DNA of 41,515 bases from Acidobacteriota bacterium. GTDB lineage: Bacteria; Acidobacteriota; Blastocatellia; Pyrinomonadales; Pyrinomonadaceae. The translations under genes and the position numbers were made by a program. The stretch is taken from contig JAKOVX010000129.1 of NCBI GenBank assembly GCA_029781855.1, forward strand, positions 1-41,515, given 5' to 3'. Of the stretch, positions 8,253 through 16,160 are shown piece after piece; positions within the stretch are counted from its first letter, which is position 1; every line of letters begins with the position of its first letter. The notes under the pieces are model-generated. The model saw only the letters and a program-made list of their open reading frames with translations. It was not told where the DNA came from and ran no database searches.

Positions 8253-8702
8253 ATGTCTGATCTTAAGGTCTTCCAATGTCCCAACTGTAAACAGTTCATT
8301 AACAACCTTTCGAGTGTTTGCAAATACTGTTCGGTTGAGCTTGATCAGACAATGATCTCCGGACTGGTCGAGGGACAGGAACGCGTCGATGTGGCGTATA
8401 ATTCCGCGAGCAAGCTTCGCATATTAGCCGGAGGAATGTGGGGCTTGTTTTTTCTCAGCTTTGTTCCTTTCATCGGTTATGTCGTTGGTTGGATCTTCTA
8501 TGTAGTGGTGATTCTCATCCCAGTAATGCTGGTCGTATGGTACATTCGATTCGGCAATATCAGGACGCTTGATCCGGAATTCAAAACTGCCCGAAAGTAT
8601 CTTTTCTCTGCATTTTTTATCTGGCTCATCTACCCTGCATTGCTATTGACAATTACACTAATTTTCGTGGCACTAGCGCTCATTTCTGCAAAATATAAAT
8701 GA
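8253..8702 (+). CDS. Zinc-ribbon membrane protein, unknown function
   Basis: A 149-residue protein with an N-terminal zinc ribbon (CPNC at 9-12 and CKYC at 23-26). A linker and three hydrophobic helices follow, at about 56-78, 80-97 and 116-145. The ribbon should face the cytoplasm. Its codons and composition look more AT-rich than its neighbours (many Ile, Phe, Tyr, AAA and ATT). Its stop overlaps the start of the threonine aldolase gene by four bases (ATGA), suggesting coupled translation. A GAGGT element sits upstream of ATG. The function is unknown. Confidence 0.8.
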   Translation: MSDLKVFQCPNCKQFINNLSSVCKYCSVELDQTMISGLVEGQERVDVAYNSASKLRILAGGMWGLFFLSFVPFIGYVVGWIFYVVVILIPVMLVVWYIRFGNIRTLDPEFKTARKYLFSAFFIWLIYPALLLTITLIFVALALISAKYK

Positions 8703-9730
8703 TAGACCTCCGCAGCGATACAGTAACAAAACCCTCCGACAAGATGCGGGCTGCGATGGCAGCGGCGGAGGTCGGTGACGACGTTTATGGCGAGGACCCG
8801 ACCGTTATTCGACTACAGGAGCAAGCGGCTGAGATCTTTGAAAAGGAAGCTGCGCTGTTCGTGCCGACCGGCTCGATGGGCAATCAGATCGCCGTCAAAC
8901 TGCATACAAGACCCGGGCAAGAGGTCATCATTGAGGCTCGCGGGCACATTTTCAATTATGAGATGGGTACGCCGGCCGTCTTGTCGGGCGTGATGATGCG
9001 GCCAGTTAGTAGCGGCGACGGTTCGGGCCACCTGACTTGGGATGAGATCGCGTCCGCCTTGCATATCGGACAGCCGTACTACACCAGCCCAACCGGCCTT
9101 ATCTGCCTCGAAAACAGCCATAATTTCGCCGGCGGCAGTGTAATGACCGTCGAACATTGCGCCGACATTTGCACGCATGCGCACGCCGCCGGCCTGCCGG
9201 TTCATATGGATGGCGCGCGTATATTCAACGCCGCCGCGGCTCTCGGGTCGTCAGTTGCCGATCTGACGCGGCATTGCGATTCGGTCCAGTTCTGCCTGTC
9301 TAAAGCTCTCGGGGCACCGGTCGGTTCAGTGCTGGTCGGATCGAAGGACTTTATCGCGGAGGCACGCGTCTGGCGGAAACGCCTTGGCGGAGGGATGCGG
9401 CAAGTCGGCATTCTCGCGGCCGCCGGAATGATCGCACTTGAAGACGGCCCGAAACGGCTGCACGAAGACCACGCCAACGCCAAAGCCCTCGCCGTCGGCC
9501 TCACGGATATTCCCGGTGTCGCGATCGACGTCGAAAGCGTCGCGACCAATATCGTAATTTTTGACATTACCGGAACCGGCAAGTCGTCGGCCGAGATCGT
9601 CGCTGCTCTGAAAGACGCCGGCATTCTCGCGATCGGTTTTGGGGACGTGATCCGAATGGTGACGCATTGCAATGTTTCGGCGGAGGACGTCGGTGTGACG
9701 GTGAAGTATTTGAGGACGTATTTTGCTTAG
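8699..9730 (+). CDS. ltaE: Low-specificity L-threonine aldolase
   Basis: A 343-residue PLP enzyme that cleaves L-threonine or L-allo-threonine to glycine and acetaldehyde. The family begins MIDLRSDTVTKP exactly as here. The PLP lysine is K202 in QFCLSKALGAPVGS. The cofactor aspartate lies in HMDGARIFNA (D171), and the D-D-V-Y-G-E-D-P-T loop near residue 27 is conserved. The length is normal for the family. The gene overlaps the preceding zinc-ribbon gene by four bases. Confidence 0.95.
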   Translation: MIDLRSDTVTKPSDKMRAAMAAAEVGDDVYGEDPTVIRLQEQAAEIFEKEAALFVPTGSMGNQIAVKLHTRPGQEVIIEARGHIFNYEMGTPAVLSGVMMRPVSSGDGSGHLTWDEIASALHIGQPYYTSPTGLICLENSHNFAGGSVMTVEHCADICTHAHAAGLPVHMDGARIFNAAAALGSSVADLTRHCDSVQFCLSKALGAPVGSVLVGSKDFIAEARVWRKRLGGGMRQVGILAAAGMIALEDGPKRLHEDHANAKALAVGLTDIPGVAIDVESVATNIVIFDITGTGKSSAEIVAALKDAGILAIGFGDVIRMVTHCNVSAEDVGVTVKYLRTYFA

Positions 9731-9742
9731 TTTCGCTTTGCA

Positions 9743-9770
9743 ACTTTGCGGAAGAAAATTCCCGCAAAGT
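9743..9770. repeat. Inverted repeat of the CGCAAAG type
   Basis: ACTTTGCGG (9743-9751) and CCGCAAAGT (9762-9770) form a perfect 9-bp stem with a 10-base loop, followed by further CGAAGACGCAAAG sequence. It lies just after the aldolase stop. It could terminate or stabilise the transcript but lacks a T-run. Its sequence resembles the larger inverted repeat at 30666-30791. Confidence 0.5.
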
Positions 9771-9800
9771 CGCGAAGACGCAAAGACAAGCATTTAACCG

Positions 9801-10145
9801 ATGAATATCGAGCAACTCCGCAAATTTTGCCTTTCATTCCCTGGAGCGACCGAGGATATTAAATGGGGAGCGGACCTCTGTTTTTGCGTCGGGGCGAAAA
9901 TGTTTTGCGTGACCGGAGCCGACTCGAACGCAAGCGGCCTTTCGCTGAAATGCACTCCGGAAAAGTTCACCGAGTTGATCGAACGCGAGGGCATCGATCC
10001 TGCGGCGTATGTCGGAAGGTACAAATGGGTCCGCATCTCGAAACAGGCTGCGGTTTCGGATCCGGAACTAAAAGAACTTGTCGGGAAGTCATACCAACTC
10101 GTTTTTGATAAACTACCGCCCAAGATCAAGAAAACGATCGGCTGA
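9801..10145 (+). CDS. MmcQ/YjbR-family protein
   Basis: A 114-residue protein of the YjbR/MmcQ fold, often called DNA-binding from its CyaY-like structure. Family marks are the N-terminal LRKFCLSFPGATEDIKWG, then CFCVGAKMFCV, the LSLKCTPEKF segment and KWVRI before the C-terminal helix SYQLVFDKLPPKIKK. The length is typical. No partner is evident. The gene ends four bases before the cmk start, so the two may be co-transcribed. Confidence 0.9.
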   Translation: MNIEQLRKFCLSFPGATEDIKWGADLCFCVGAKMFCVTGADSNASGLSLKCTPEKFTELIEREGIDPAAYVGRYKWVRISKQAAVSDPELKELVGKSYQLVFDKLPPKIKKTIG

Positions 10146-10149
10146 CACG

Positions 10150-10827
10150 ATGATCATTGCTATTGACGGCCCAAGCGGAGCGGGCAAATCTACACTGGGC
10201 AAAATGCTCGCGAAAAAACTGGGCCTGCTGTACCTCGACACGGGTGCGATGTACCGCGCGGTGGCACTTGCCGTAAAACGGGCGGGAGTCGGTTTTGACG
10301 AGATCGAGAGGGTCGCCGAAATTGCCGAAAACGCGAAGATCGAACTTGTTGGCGAACCCGACGCTCTCAAGATATTTCTCGATGGCGACGACGTTTCCGT
10401 TGATATCCGGACGCTCGAGGCGGCTCAGGCTGCGTCGATCGTTTCGACGATCTCAGAGGTCCGCCGGATCATGGTCGAACACCAGCGGGCGATCGGACTC
10501 GCGGCTCCGAAAGGCTGCGTACTTGAGGGCCGCGACATCGGCAGCGTCGTATTTCCCAACGCCGATATCAAATTTTTCCTGACCGCAAAACCCGAGGCAC
10601 GGGCGAAACGCCGTCATACCGAGGACCAACTAAAGGGCCGTCTGACGACCTACGAACAGACGCTAGCGGAGATAAACGAACGCGATCAGCGTGACGTTTC
10701 GCGTGAAGATTCGCCGCTGACGATCGCCGAGGACGCGGTCGTCATCGACACGAGCGAACTCGACCTGACAGAGGTGTTCGACCAGATCCTCGCAAAAATA
10801 AGCGAGCATCGTACGGCAGCGGGATAA
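10150..10827 (+). CDS. cmk: Cytidylate kinase
   Basis: A 225-residue kinase that phosphorylates CMP and dCMP using ATP, part of pyrimidine nucleotide recycling. The P-loop GPSGAGKST lies at 7-15. The TGAMYRAVAL segment of the NMP-binding site follows, then GRDIGSVVFPNADIKFFLTA and the lid arginines KRRHTE. The start at ATG 10150 is chosen because the family opens with MIIAIDGPSGAGKST. The length matches the usual 215-230 residues. Confidence 0.96.
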   Translation: MIIAIDGPSGAGKSTLGKMLAKKLGLLYLDTGAMYRAVALAVKRAGVGFDEIERVAEIAENAKIELVGEPDALKIFLDGDDVSVDIRTLEAAQAASIVSTISEVRRIMVEHQRAIGLAAPKGCVLEGRDIGSVVFPNADIKFFLTAKPEARAKRRHTEDQLKGRLTTYEQTLAEINERDQRDVSREDSPLTIAEDAVVIDTSELDLTEVFDQILAKISEHRTAAG

Positions 10828-10831
10828 AAAT

Positions 10832-10860
10832 TTGACTTGATTCGGCCCAATGGCTAATAT
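10832..10860 (+). promoter_or_regulatory. Promoter of the tRNA pair
   Basis: TTGACT (10832-10837), exactly 17 bases, TAATAT (10855-10860). The expected start near 10867 is about 14 bases before tRNA-Arg. Confidence 0.7.
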
Positions 10861-10880
10861 TGAAAGTTGCTTTTTGATAT

Positions 10881-10954
10881 GCTCCCGTAGCTCAGTTGGA
10901 TAGAGCAACAGCCTTCTAAGCTGTGGGTCGCACGTTCAAGTCGTGCCGGGGGTA
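10881..10954 (+). tRNA. tRNA-Arg (anticodon TCT)
   Basis: The cloverleaf was checked by hand. The acceptor GCTCCCG (10881-10887) pairs with CGGGGGT (10947-10953), including two G-U pairs, with discriminator A. The anticodon stem is ACAGC/GCTGT with loop CTTCTAA, giving TCT, which reads AGA. The T arm is GCACG-TTCAAGT-CGTGC. CCA is not encoded. Confidence 0.95.
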
Positions 10955-10965
10955 AAAACTTTGAG

Positions 10966-10988
10966 ATTTCTGATCACCGGTCAGAAAT
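10966..10988. repeat. Hairpin between the two tRNA genes
   Basis: ATTTCTGA (10966-10973) and TCAGAAAT (10981-10988) form a perfect 8-bp stem with a 7-base loop in the 40-base spacer. No U-run follows, so a processing hairpin in a joint tRNA precursor is as likely as a terminator. Confidence 0.45.
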
Positions 10989-10994
10989 AATAAT

Positions 10995-11071
10995 GGCGGC
11001 TATAGTTCAGCGGTTAGAGCGCCTGATTGTGGTTCAGGATGTCGTGGGTTCGAATCCCACTAGCCGCCCCA
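10995..11071 (+). tRNA. tRNA-His (anticodon GTG)
   Basis: The acceptor stem includes the extra G-1 typical of tRNA-His: GGCGGCTA pairs perfectly with TAGCCGCC. The anticodon stem is CCTGA/TCAGG with loop TTGTGGT (GTG). The T arm is GTGGG-TTCGAAT-CCCAC. CCA is encoded at 11069-11071, unlike the neighbouring tRNA-Arg. Confidence 0.96.
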
Positions 11072-11190
11072 TTTTCCTTCCGTTAAATACTCCGATAATT
11101 ATTGCGTTGGTCTTTGAGATCGCAAAATAATTCTCATGCGAACCGTATTTCTGGTTCAGCCGGAGACACTGTTCTTATATAGCCGAATTG

Positions 11191-12753
11191 ATGACGAGAA
11201 TGCGTGAATCTAAAATTATCGTCTCTGCGATCCTGCTCCTGATCGCCGTTGCCGCGGCTTTCGGGCAGAAGACTTCGTCGCCGTGGGCCAAGGGCGAACT
11301 GCTCGTGAAATTTTCCGACGGAGCTGAAAGCTCATTCGCCCGAGCGGCAAATCGTGCCATCGGTGCCGAAGTCCTCGAGGATCTCGGTGATCCGCGTTGG
11401 CAGCGGGTCAAACTGCCGGACGGCCTCGCCATCGACAAGGCCATCTCGCGTTACAAGGACCTCGACGGTGTCGAATACGCACAGCCGAATTACTATTATC
11501 ATCTGCTGAATACGCCGAACGATCCGCAATTTGTCAGTACCGGAATGTGGGGGCTGACCAAGATCTCGGCGCCGCTTGCCTGGGACCTGACGACCGGGAG
11601 TTCGAGCGTCGTGGTTGCGGATATCGACACCGGAATGTTGTACACGCACCAGGACCTCGCGGCAAACGCGTGGGTCAATCCGGGTGAGATCCCGAATAAC
11701 GGGGTCGACGACGACAATGACGGGTTTGTCGACGATGTGTACGGTTGGGACTTTTTCTACAACGATTCCAACCCGATCGACGACGCGGGCGGCCACGGAA
11801 CACATACCGCCGGGACGATCGGCGCCGTGGGTAACAATGGCCTCAACGTCGTCGGCGTAAATTGGAACGTCAAGATAATGCCGATCAAGATCTACAGCCC
11901 GGCGGGCACGGATTCGACATCGGCGATGCTGGTCAACGCATACGCTTACATCAGGATGATGAAGCTTCGCGGTGTGAACATCAGAGCGACGAATAATTCG
12001 TACGGCAATTGCGGCGAGGCGTGCGGCTACGACCAGGCGACCAAGGACGGGATCGACGCGATGGGTGATGCTGGGATCGTTAGCGTATTCGCGGCAGGGA
12101 ACGACAACAACAATAATGACGTAAATCCGGGGCCGTCGTATCCGTCGGTTTACACTTCACCGAGCATCATCGCAGTCGCGGCCTCGACCTCGAGCGATTC
12201 GAAGGCTAGCTTTTCCAGTTATGGAGCAACGACGGTCGATCTGGCCGCGCCGGGTTCGGGCGTTCTCAGCACCTATAATACTTCGACGACAGCGACGGCG
12301 ACGTTGAGCGGAACCTCGATGGCGACGCCACACGTGACCGGTGCGGTTGCATTGCTGTCTGCGTACAATCCCGATCTCTCGGTCGCATCGCTCAAGGCGA
12401 CGATCCTGAACAACGTCGATGTGCTTGCAGCCTGGAACGGCCTCGTGAAGACCGGCGGACGGTTGAACATAAATCAGGCTCTCAGGAACCAGACGGTGTG
12501 TTCATTCGACACGCCGACCAGTTCGTTCCTCGCCCCGACGAAGGGCGGAGTATTTACGGTAAATGTAACGGCCGCGGCCAATTGCGACTACTTCGTCAAG
12601 AGCCCGGTACATTGGATAAAGATAATGTCGAACGACACGATGAGCGGGAGCGGAACGGTCACATTCAGGGTTACTACCAATCCGACGATCACTCGCTCGG
12701 CGAATATCAATATCGGCGGCCAGGCGTACACGGTGACCCAGAGCAGGAATTGA
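11191..12753 (+). CDS. Exported subtilisin-like (S8) serine protease with C-terminal BACON-like domain
   Basis: A 520-residue protein. A signal peptide (hydrophobic 9-24, AFGQ) is followed by a short fervidolysin-type propeptide (GELLVKFSDG, with GVEYAQPNYYYH near residue 100). The catalytic core of about 125-430 has D146 (DIDTG), H202 (GGHGTH), N304 (AAGND) and S376 (GTSMATPH). An acidic DDDNDGFVDD loop near 173-182 looks like a calcium site. Residues about 437-520 form a beta-rich module ending in a V-T-Q segment, consistent with a BACON or Ig-like carbohydrate- or mucin-binding domain. It is likely a secreted, self-processing protease. The start is ATG 11191, with TTG three bases earlier and ATG 11200 as alternatives. 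Confidence 0.92.
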   Translation: MTRMRESKIIVSAILLLIAVAAAFGQKTSSPWAKGELLVKFSDGAESSFARAANRAIGAEVLEDLGDPRWQRVKLPDGLAIDKAISRYKDLDGVEYAQPNYYYHLLNTPNDPQFVSTGMWGLTKISAPLAWDLTTGSSSVVVADIDTGMLYTHQDLAANAWVNPGEIPNNGVDDDNDGFVDDVYGWDFFYNDSNPIDDAGGHGTHTAGTIGAVGNNGLNVVGVNWNVKIMPIKIYSPAGTDSTSAMLVNAYAYIRMMKLRGVNIRATNNSYGNCGEACGYDQATKDGIDAMGDAGIVSVFAAGNDNNNNDVNPGPSYPSVYTSPSIIAVAASTSSDSKASFSSYGATTVDLAAPGSGVLSTYNTSTTATATLSGTSMATPHVTGAVALLSAYNPDLSVASLKATILNNVDVLAAWNGLVKTGGRLNINQALRNQTVCSFDTPTSSFLAPTKGGVFTVNVTAAANCDYFVKSPVHWIKIMSNDTMSGSGTVTFRVTTNPTITRSANINIGGQAYTVTQSRN

Positions 12754-12875
12754 ACCGAAAAAAATATGACGGCATTCCAACTTTTGTGAGCCTAGTGACG
12801 TCTAACCAAGTTGAAAAGGCTGAAATTATAAGGTTTTTCAGGATTTGCTGGTCGATTTGTACTTTAAAGATTCTG

Positions 12876-12905
12876 TTGCAAAAAACGGTTCGATGATAGT
12901 AAAAT
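12876..12905 (+). promoter_or_regulatory. Possible promoter of the FG-GAP gene
   Basis: TTGCAA (12876-12881), 18 bases, TAAAAT (12900-12905), about 72 bases upstream of ATG 12978. It lies in the 224-base AT-rich gap after the protease gene, in which I see no other feature. Confidence 0.35.
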
Positions 12906-12977
12906 CATGGATGCTAATCATTTCGCCTTCTTTGCCGAAACCATTTTAGCCACTTTTTCTAATAAAGGGAAAATATA

Positions 12978-13946
12978 ATGAAATACCTCTTCTATGTTAG
13001 CCGCAATATAGCTGTTTTGGCTGCGATCGCGACGCTTTTCACCCTCACGGCGTATCCACAAGTGTCATTGCGCAAGGCAATGGACACCGATGGTGACGGA
13101 AAGGCCGACTTGTCGATATTTCGTCCGAGTTCGAACACTTGGTACATAAACAAAAGCGGCGGCGGATTTACGTTCCAGAATTTCGGCCTGGCCAATGAAG
13201 ACTACATGACGCCGGGCGATTATGATGGTGACGGCAAAGGCGATATCTCCGTTTGGCGTGATACGACAGGCGTTTGGTACAGGCTCAACAGCAGCGACAG
13301 CACGTTTTCGGCCGTTTCGTTTGGCTTAACAGGAGACGAACCGGTCGCCCGCGATTATGACGGCGACGGCAAGACCGATGTGGCTGTTGTTCGACGCTCT
13401 AACGGAGCCATGATCTGGTACGTTTTGAAAAGCAGCGATCAGAGTTTTAGTGCAGCACAGTTCGGATTGTCGACAGATTATACGGCACCTGGTGATTACG
13501 ACGGTGACGGTAAATTTGACCTCGCGGTTCAACGCCCGGGTGCAACGGCAACGTCGCAGGGGACTTTCTACGTACTGCGCAGCAGCGATTCGGCACTCGC
13601 AGTTACAAGTTGGGGATTCAGCAATGATCTAGTGGTTCCCGGAGACTATGACGGCGACGGCAAGACCGATGTTGCTGTCGTTCGCGAGGGCTCAACACCG
13701 ACATCGAATCTCGTCTGGTACATATTGCGTAGCTCCGATGGCCAGTTGCAGGCTGCCACCTTTGGTTTGACCGGTGCTGATCTCATCGCTCAAAACGATT
13801 ACGATGGTGACGGCAAGACGGATATCGCGATCTGGCGTGATTCAACCGGGACTTTCTATATACTCAAGAGTTCGGACGGGGGATTGATCGTGAGCCAGTG
13901 GGGCTCGCCGAACGATTTCCCAGTCGCGGGCTACGACACTCACTAA
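12978..13946 (+). CDS. Exported six-repeat FG-GAP/VCBS-type protein
   Basis: A 322-residue protein with a signal peptide (hydrophobic 11-25) and then nothing but six tandem repeats of about 45-50 residues. Each repeat opens with a calcium-loop motif DxDGDGKxD (first at about D36, DTDGDGKAD; later ones DYDGDGK). It continues through W-Y or F-Y, a K/R-S-S-D turn and FG/WG. The FG-GAP family folds into integrin-like beta-propellers; six blades would make a complete closed domain. No catalytic or anchoring domain is present, so binding to a surface, glycan or protein outside the cell is plausible. An AAGGG ribosome site precedes ATG. A clear terminator follows. Confidence 0.9.
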   Translation: MKYLFYVSRNIAVLAAIATLFTLTAYPQVSLRKAMDTDGDGKADLSIFRPSSNTWYINKSGGGFTFQNFGLANEDYMTPGDYDGDGKGDISVWRDTTGVWYRLNSSDSTFSAVSFGLTGDEPVARDYDGDGKTDVAVVRRSNGAMIWYVLKSSDQSFSAAQFGLSTDYTAPGDYDGDGKFDLAVQRPGATATSQGTFYVLRSSDSALAVTSWGFSNDLVVPGDYDGDGKTDVAVVREGSTPTSNLVWYILRSSDGQLQAATFGLTGADLIAQNDYDGDGKTDIAIWRDSTGTFYILKSSDGGLIVSQWGSPNDFPVAGYDTH

Positions 13947-13971
13947 TTTCGCCTAACTGGTTATTCTAAAA

Positions 13972-14005
13972 ATGGTTGACAGCCTTTGTGCGGTCAACCA
14001 TTTTT
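13972..14005 (+). terminator. Rho-independent terminator after the FG-GAP gene
   Basis: ATGGTTGAC (13972-13980) pairs with GTCAACCAT (13993-14001) across a 12-base loop and runs into TTTTT. Confidence 0.8.
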
Positions 14006-14044
14006 GTTTATTGGCATCAATTGTAGTAATTTTTGATTGTCAAA

Positions 14045-15052
14045 ATGTCCGATCTAGCTCAAACCATTAGCGAAGTCTTTCGGCAGAAAAAGGTCGTCAT
14101 CGTCGGCGATCTGGTGGCTGATCAATATTTGAGCGGCACGATAGACCGCGTGTCCCGCGAAGCACCGGTTTTCATTTTGCGGCATGATGAGACCGTTACG
14201 CTTCCCGGAGCGGCGGCGAATGCCGCAGCGAACGTTGCGTCGCTTGGCGGCCGGGCGGTCGCCGTTGGTTTGGTCGGTGACGACGCGAATGGACGGGAGC
14301 TGAGCAGCAAATTGGATGAGTGCGGTGTCGAGACCGGTTATGTTATCGCGAGCCGAAACGTCACGACCACGACCAAAGTCCGCATTCTCGCCGGGCAGGT
14401 TCACGCCGTGCGGCAGCAGGTGATCAGGGTCGATTACGAAAATTCCAAACCCATCGCCGACGATATCCGGGCTGCTCTGATCGCAAACCTGAGATCGGCG
14501 AGTGAAGACGCGGATGCCATTATCGTATCCGACTACAATTACGGCGTCGCGGATCACGCATTGTTTGAGACTGCCCTGGAGATCGCCAGAGAGCGCGAGA
14601 TACCGATCACGGTTGATTCGCGGTTTCGCCTCGCCGAGTTTCAACAGGCGACCTCAGCAACGCCAAATCAGGAAGAGGTCGAGCAGCTGCTCGGCAAGGG
14701 TTTTTCGGCCGCCGACTGCGACCGACTGAGAGAAAGATTCGGGCTCGAGGCTTTGCTTGTGACAAACGGCAGCAAAGGAATGATGCTCGTCGAGGCCGGC
14801 AAGCCGTACCTGCAGATCGACGCCGTCGGTTCGCCCGAAGCGGTCGACGTGACCGGTGCCGGCGATACGGTGATCGCTGTCTATTCGCTCGGACTCGCGT
14901 CCGGCCTTTCTTTTGCCGATGCCGCTCGGATCGCGAATCACGCGGGCGGCCTCGTTGTGATGAAAAAAGGAACGGCGACCGTCTCGCTGGACGAATTGAT
15001 CGCTTCGATGCGGGCCGACGGCGGCTTCTCAATGTCGAAACCGGCGGTCTAA
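14045..15052 (+). CDS. rfaE1: D-glycero-beta-D-manno-heptose-7-phosphate kinase (HldE domain I homologue)
   Basis: A 335-residue PfkB-family sugar kinase resembling the N-terminal half of HldE. It shows VVIVGDLVADQYLSGTIDRVSREAPV at the N-terminus (written here as a segment near residues 17-42), and LPGAAANAAANVASLGG. The catalytic VDVTGAGDTVIA motif is near residue 275. It should phosphorylate heptose 7-phosphate at C1 for ADP-heptose synthesis, the precursor of the lipopolysaccharide inner core. The adenylyltransferase follows 11 bases downstream as a separate gene. ATG 14045 is taken as start; a TTG four codons upstream is possible. Confidence 0.88.
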   Translation: MSDLAQTISEVFRQKKVVIVGDLVADQYLSGTIDRVSREAPVFILRHDETVTLPGAAANAAANVASLGGRAVAVGLVGDDANGRELSSKLDECGVETGYVIASRNVTTTTKVRILAGQVHAVRQQVIRVDYENSKPIADDIRAALIANLRSASEDADAIIVSDYNYGVADHALFETALEIAREREIPITVDSRFRLAEFQQATSATPNQEEVEQLLGKGFSAADCDRLRERFGLEALLVTNGSKGMMLVEAGKPYLQIDAVGSPEAVDVTGAGDTVIAVYSLGLASGLSFADAARIANHAGGLVVMKKGTATVSLDELIASMRADGGFSMSKPAV

Positions 15053-15063
15053 GAGGATAATTG

Positions 15064-15567
15064 ATGTCGGAACACGCCTCTCCGATTTTGGAGCGCAATG
15101 AATTGATCGAGGCCCTCGAGGCCGAACGTGCCGCCGGTAAACGGATCGTGCTCGCGAATGGCTGTTTCGATCTCTTTCATGTCGGCCACGCCCGATATCT
15201 CGCCGGTGCCCGAGAGATCGGTGACGTTCTGGTGGTTGGCGTCAATTCTGACGAGCAGGCTCGGGCATTGAAAGGCGAAGGCCGGCCTATTCATCCGGCG
15301 GCGGAACGTGCTGAGCTCATCGCCAGCCTCCGAAGCGTCGATTACGTGACGATCTTTGACGAGCCGACCGTGACGGAACTCATCCTCGCGATCCGACCCG
15401 ATTTTCACGCCAAGGGCACCGACTACACGGTCGACAGTGTGCCCGAACGCGAGGTGATAGCCAGCGTCGGCGGCCGGGTGGCCATCGTCGGCGACCCGAA
15501 GGATCACTCTTCAACCGACCTCATCAATGCGATCGGAACATCCTCAGGTATACAAACGATCGATTGA
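15064..15567 (+). CDS. rfaE2: D-glycero-beta-D-manno-heptose 1-phosphate adenylyltransferase (HldE domain II homologue)
   Basis: A 167-residue nucleotidyltransferase of the cytidylyltransferase fold. It has the signature GCFDLFHVGHARYL (the HxGH motif contacting ATP), then VVGVNSDEQARALKG, RPIHPAAERAELIA and KGTDYT. The C-terminal DHSSTDLINAI is typical of RfaE domain II. It would convert heptose 1-phosphate plus ATP to ADP-heptose. An AGAGGA ribosome site lies before ATG 15064. The gene overlaps the next reading frame by four bases if that starts at TTG. Confidence 0.92.
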   Translation: MSEHASPILERNELIEALEAERAAGKRIVLANGCFDLFHVGHARYLAGAREIGDVLVVGVNSDEQARALKGEGRPIHPAAERAELIASLRSVDYVTIFDEPTVTELILAIRPDFHAKGTDYTVDSVPEREVIASVGGRVAIVGDPKDHSSTDLINAIGTSSGIQTID

Positions 15568-16160
15568 GCACGGACCCCGCGATGTGGCAAGCCCGAACAA
15601 AGGACGAACTGATCATCGAGGTCTGGGAGAAACTCGATTGCGAGAATGTCGGTGCCGTCGAGATCGAAGCGATCGAGGTGGTCGTCGCCGACAGGTTCGG
15701 CCCTGCGGCTGTTGATTCGCCGATGGTCATCGCGAGGCTCCTCGCGGACGAGGGAGCGGAACTGCGGCATTCGGAGATCATGGATCTCTGGGTCCGTCGC
15801 AACGCCGAGACCGCATACGATGCCGCACTGCGGAACATCCTGCGTCTGTCGGACCTCAGATCCGCCTTGGCGACGCTCAGAGATCTTGAGAACCTGCGGC
15901 GAAAGTATGCCGCGGACAACGACAAGGAAGGCCTCAGGCTCGTGCGTGAAACGGCACTTCGCGGCAAACGCTCGGTCAATGAGATCGCCGCTAAGCCCGC
16001 TGTCGACGATATGACCCGATCGGTAAATGTCGAGATCTCACAGTGGTTTTCTGTCTGGCTGCAGACGCCGGATTTTTTTGCCGACTGGGTCGAATTGCGG
16101 CAGCGTTCTGCCGAGTTTGTTGAGAGATTTGGCCGCATCCGGCCAGCGGAAGATCAATAG
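15564..16160 (+). CDS. Conserved unknown protein between rfaE2 and rsmE
   Basis: A protein of up to 198 residues, soluble and mostly helical, with no domain I recognise. It begins with a TTG start overlapping the rfaE2 stop (TTGA). ATG 15582 (MWQARTKDE) is an equally credible start. The N-terminal third is acidic (ELIIEVWEKLDCENVGAVE); the middle is a long charged helix (LATLRDLENLRRKYAADND); the C-terminus has a W-rich QWFSVWLQTPDFFADW segment. It lies in a tightly packed run: its stop overlaps the rsmE start by one base. This suggests a shared transcript, but its job is unknown. Confidence 0.8.
   Translation: MSTDPAMWQARTKDELIIEVWEKLDCENVGAVEIEAIEVVVADRFGPAAVDSPMVIARLLADEGAELRHSEIMDLWVRRNAETAYDAALRNILRLSDLRSALATLRDLENLRRKYAADNDKEGLRLVRETALRGKRSVNEIAAKPAVDDMTRSVNVEISQWFSVWLQTPDFFADWVELRQRSAEFVERFGRIRPAEDQ

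Noticed and set aside
10263..10274. TGGCACTTGCCG within cmk as a sigma-54 site
   Set aside because: The blocks are adjacent, not spaced by the required 10 bases, and it lies inside a coding region.
13081..13930. Regular repeats in the FG-GAP gene as a CRISPR-like array
   Set aside because: The repeats are in frame, about 140-150 bases apart, and encode the calcium-loop motif; they are protein repeats.
14011..14025. TGGCATCAATTGT as a sigma-54 promoter before rfaE1
   Set aside because: The distance between the two blocks is too short and the -12 lacks GC, so it does not meet the 10-base rule.
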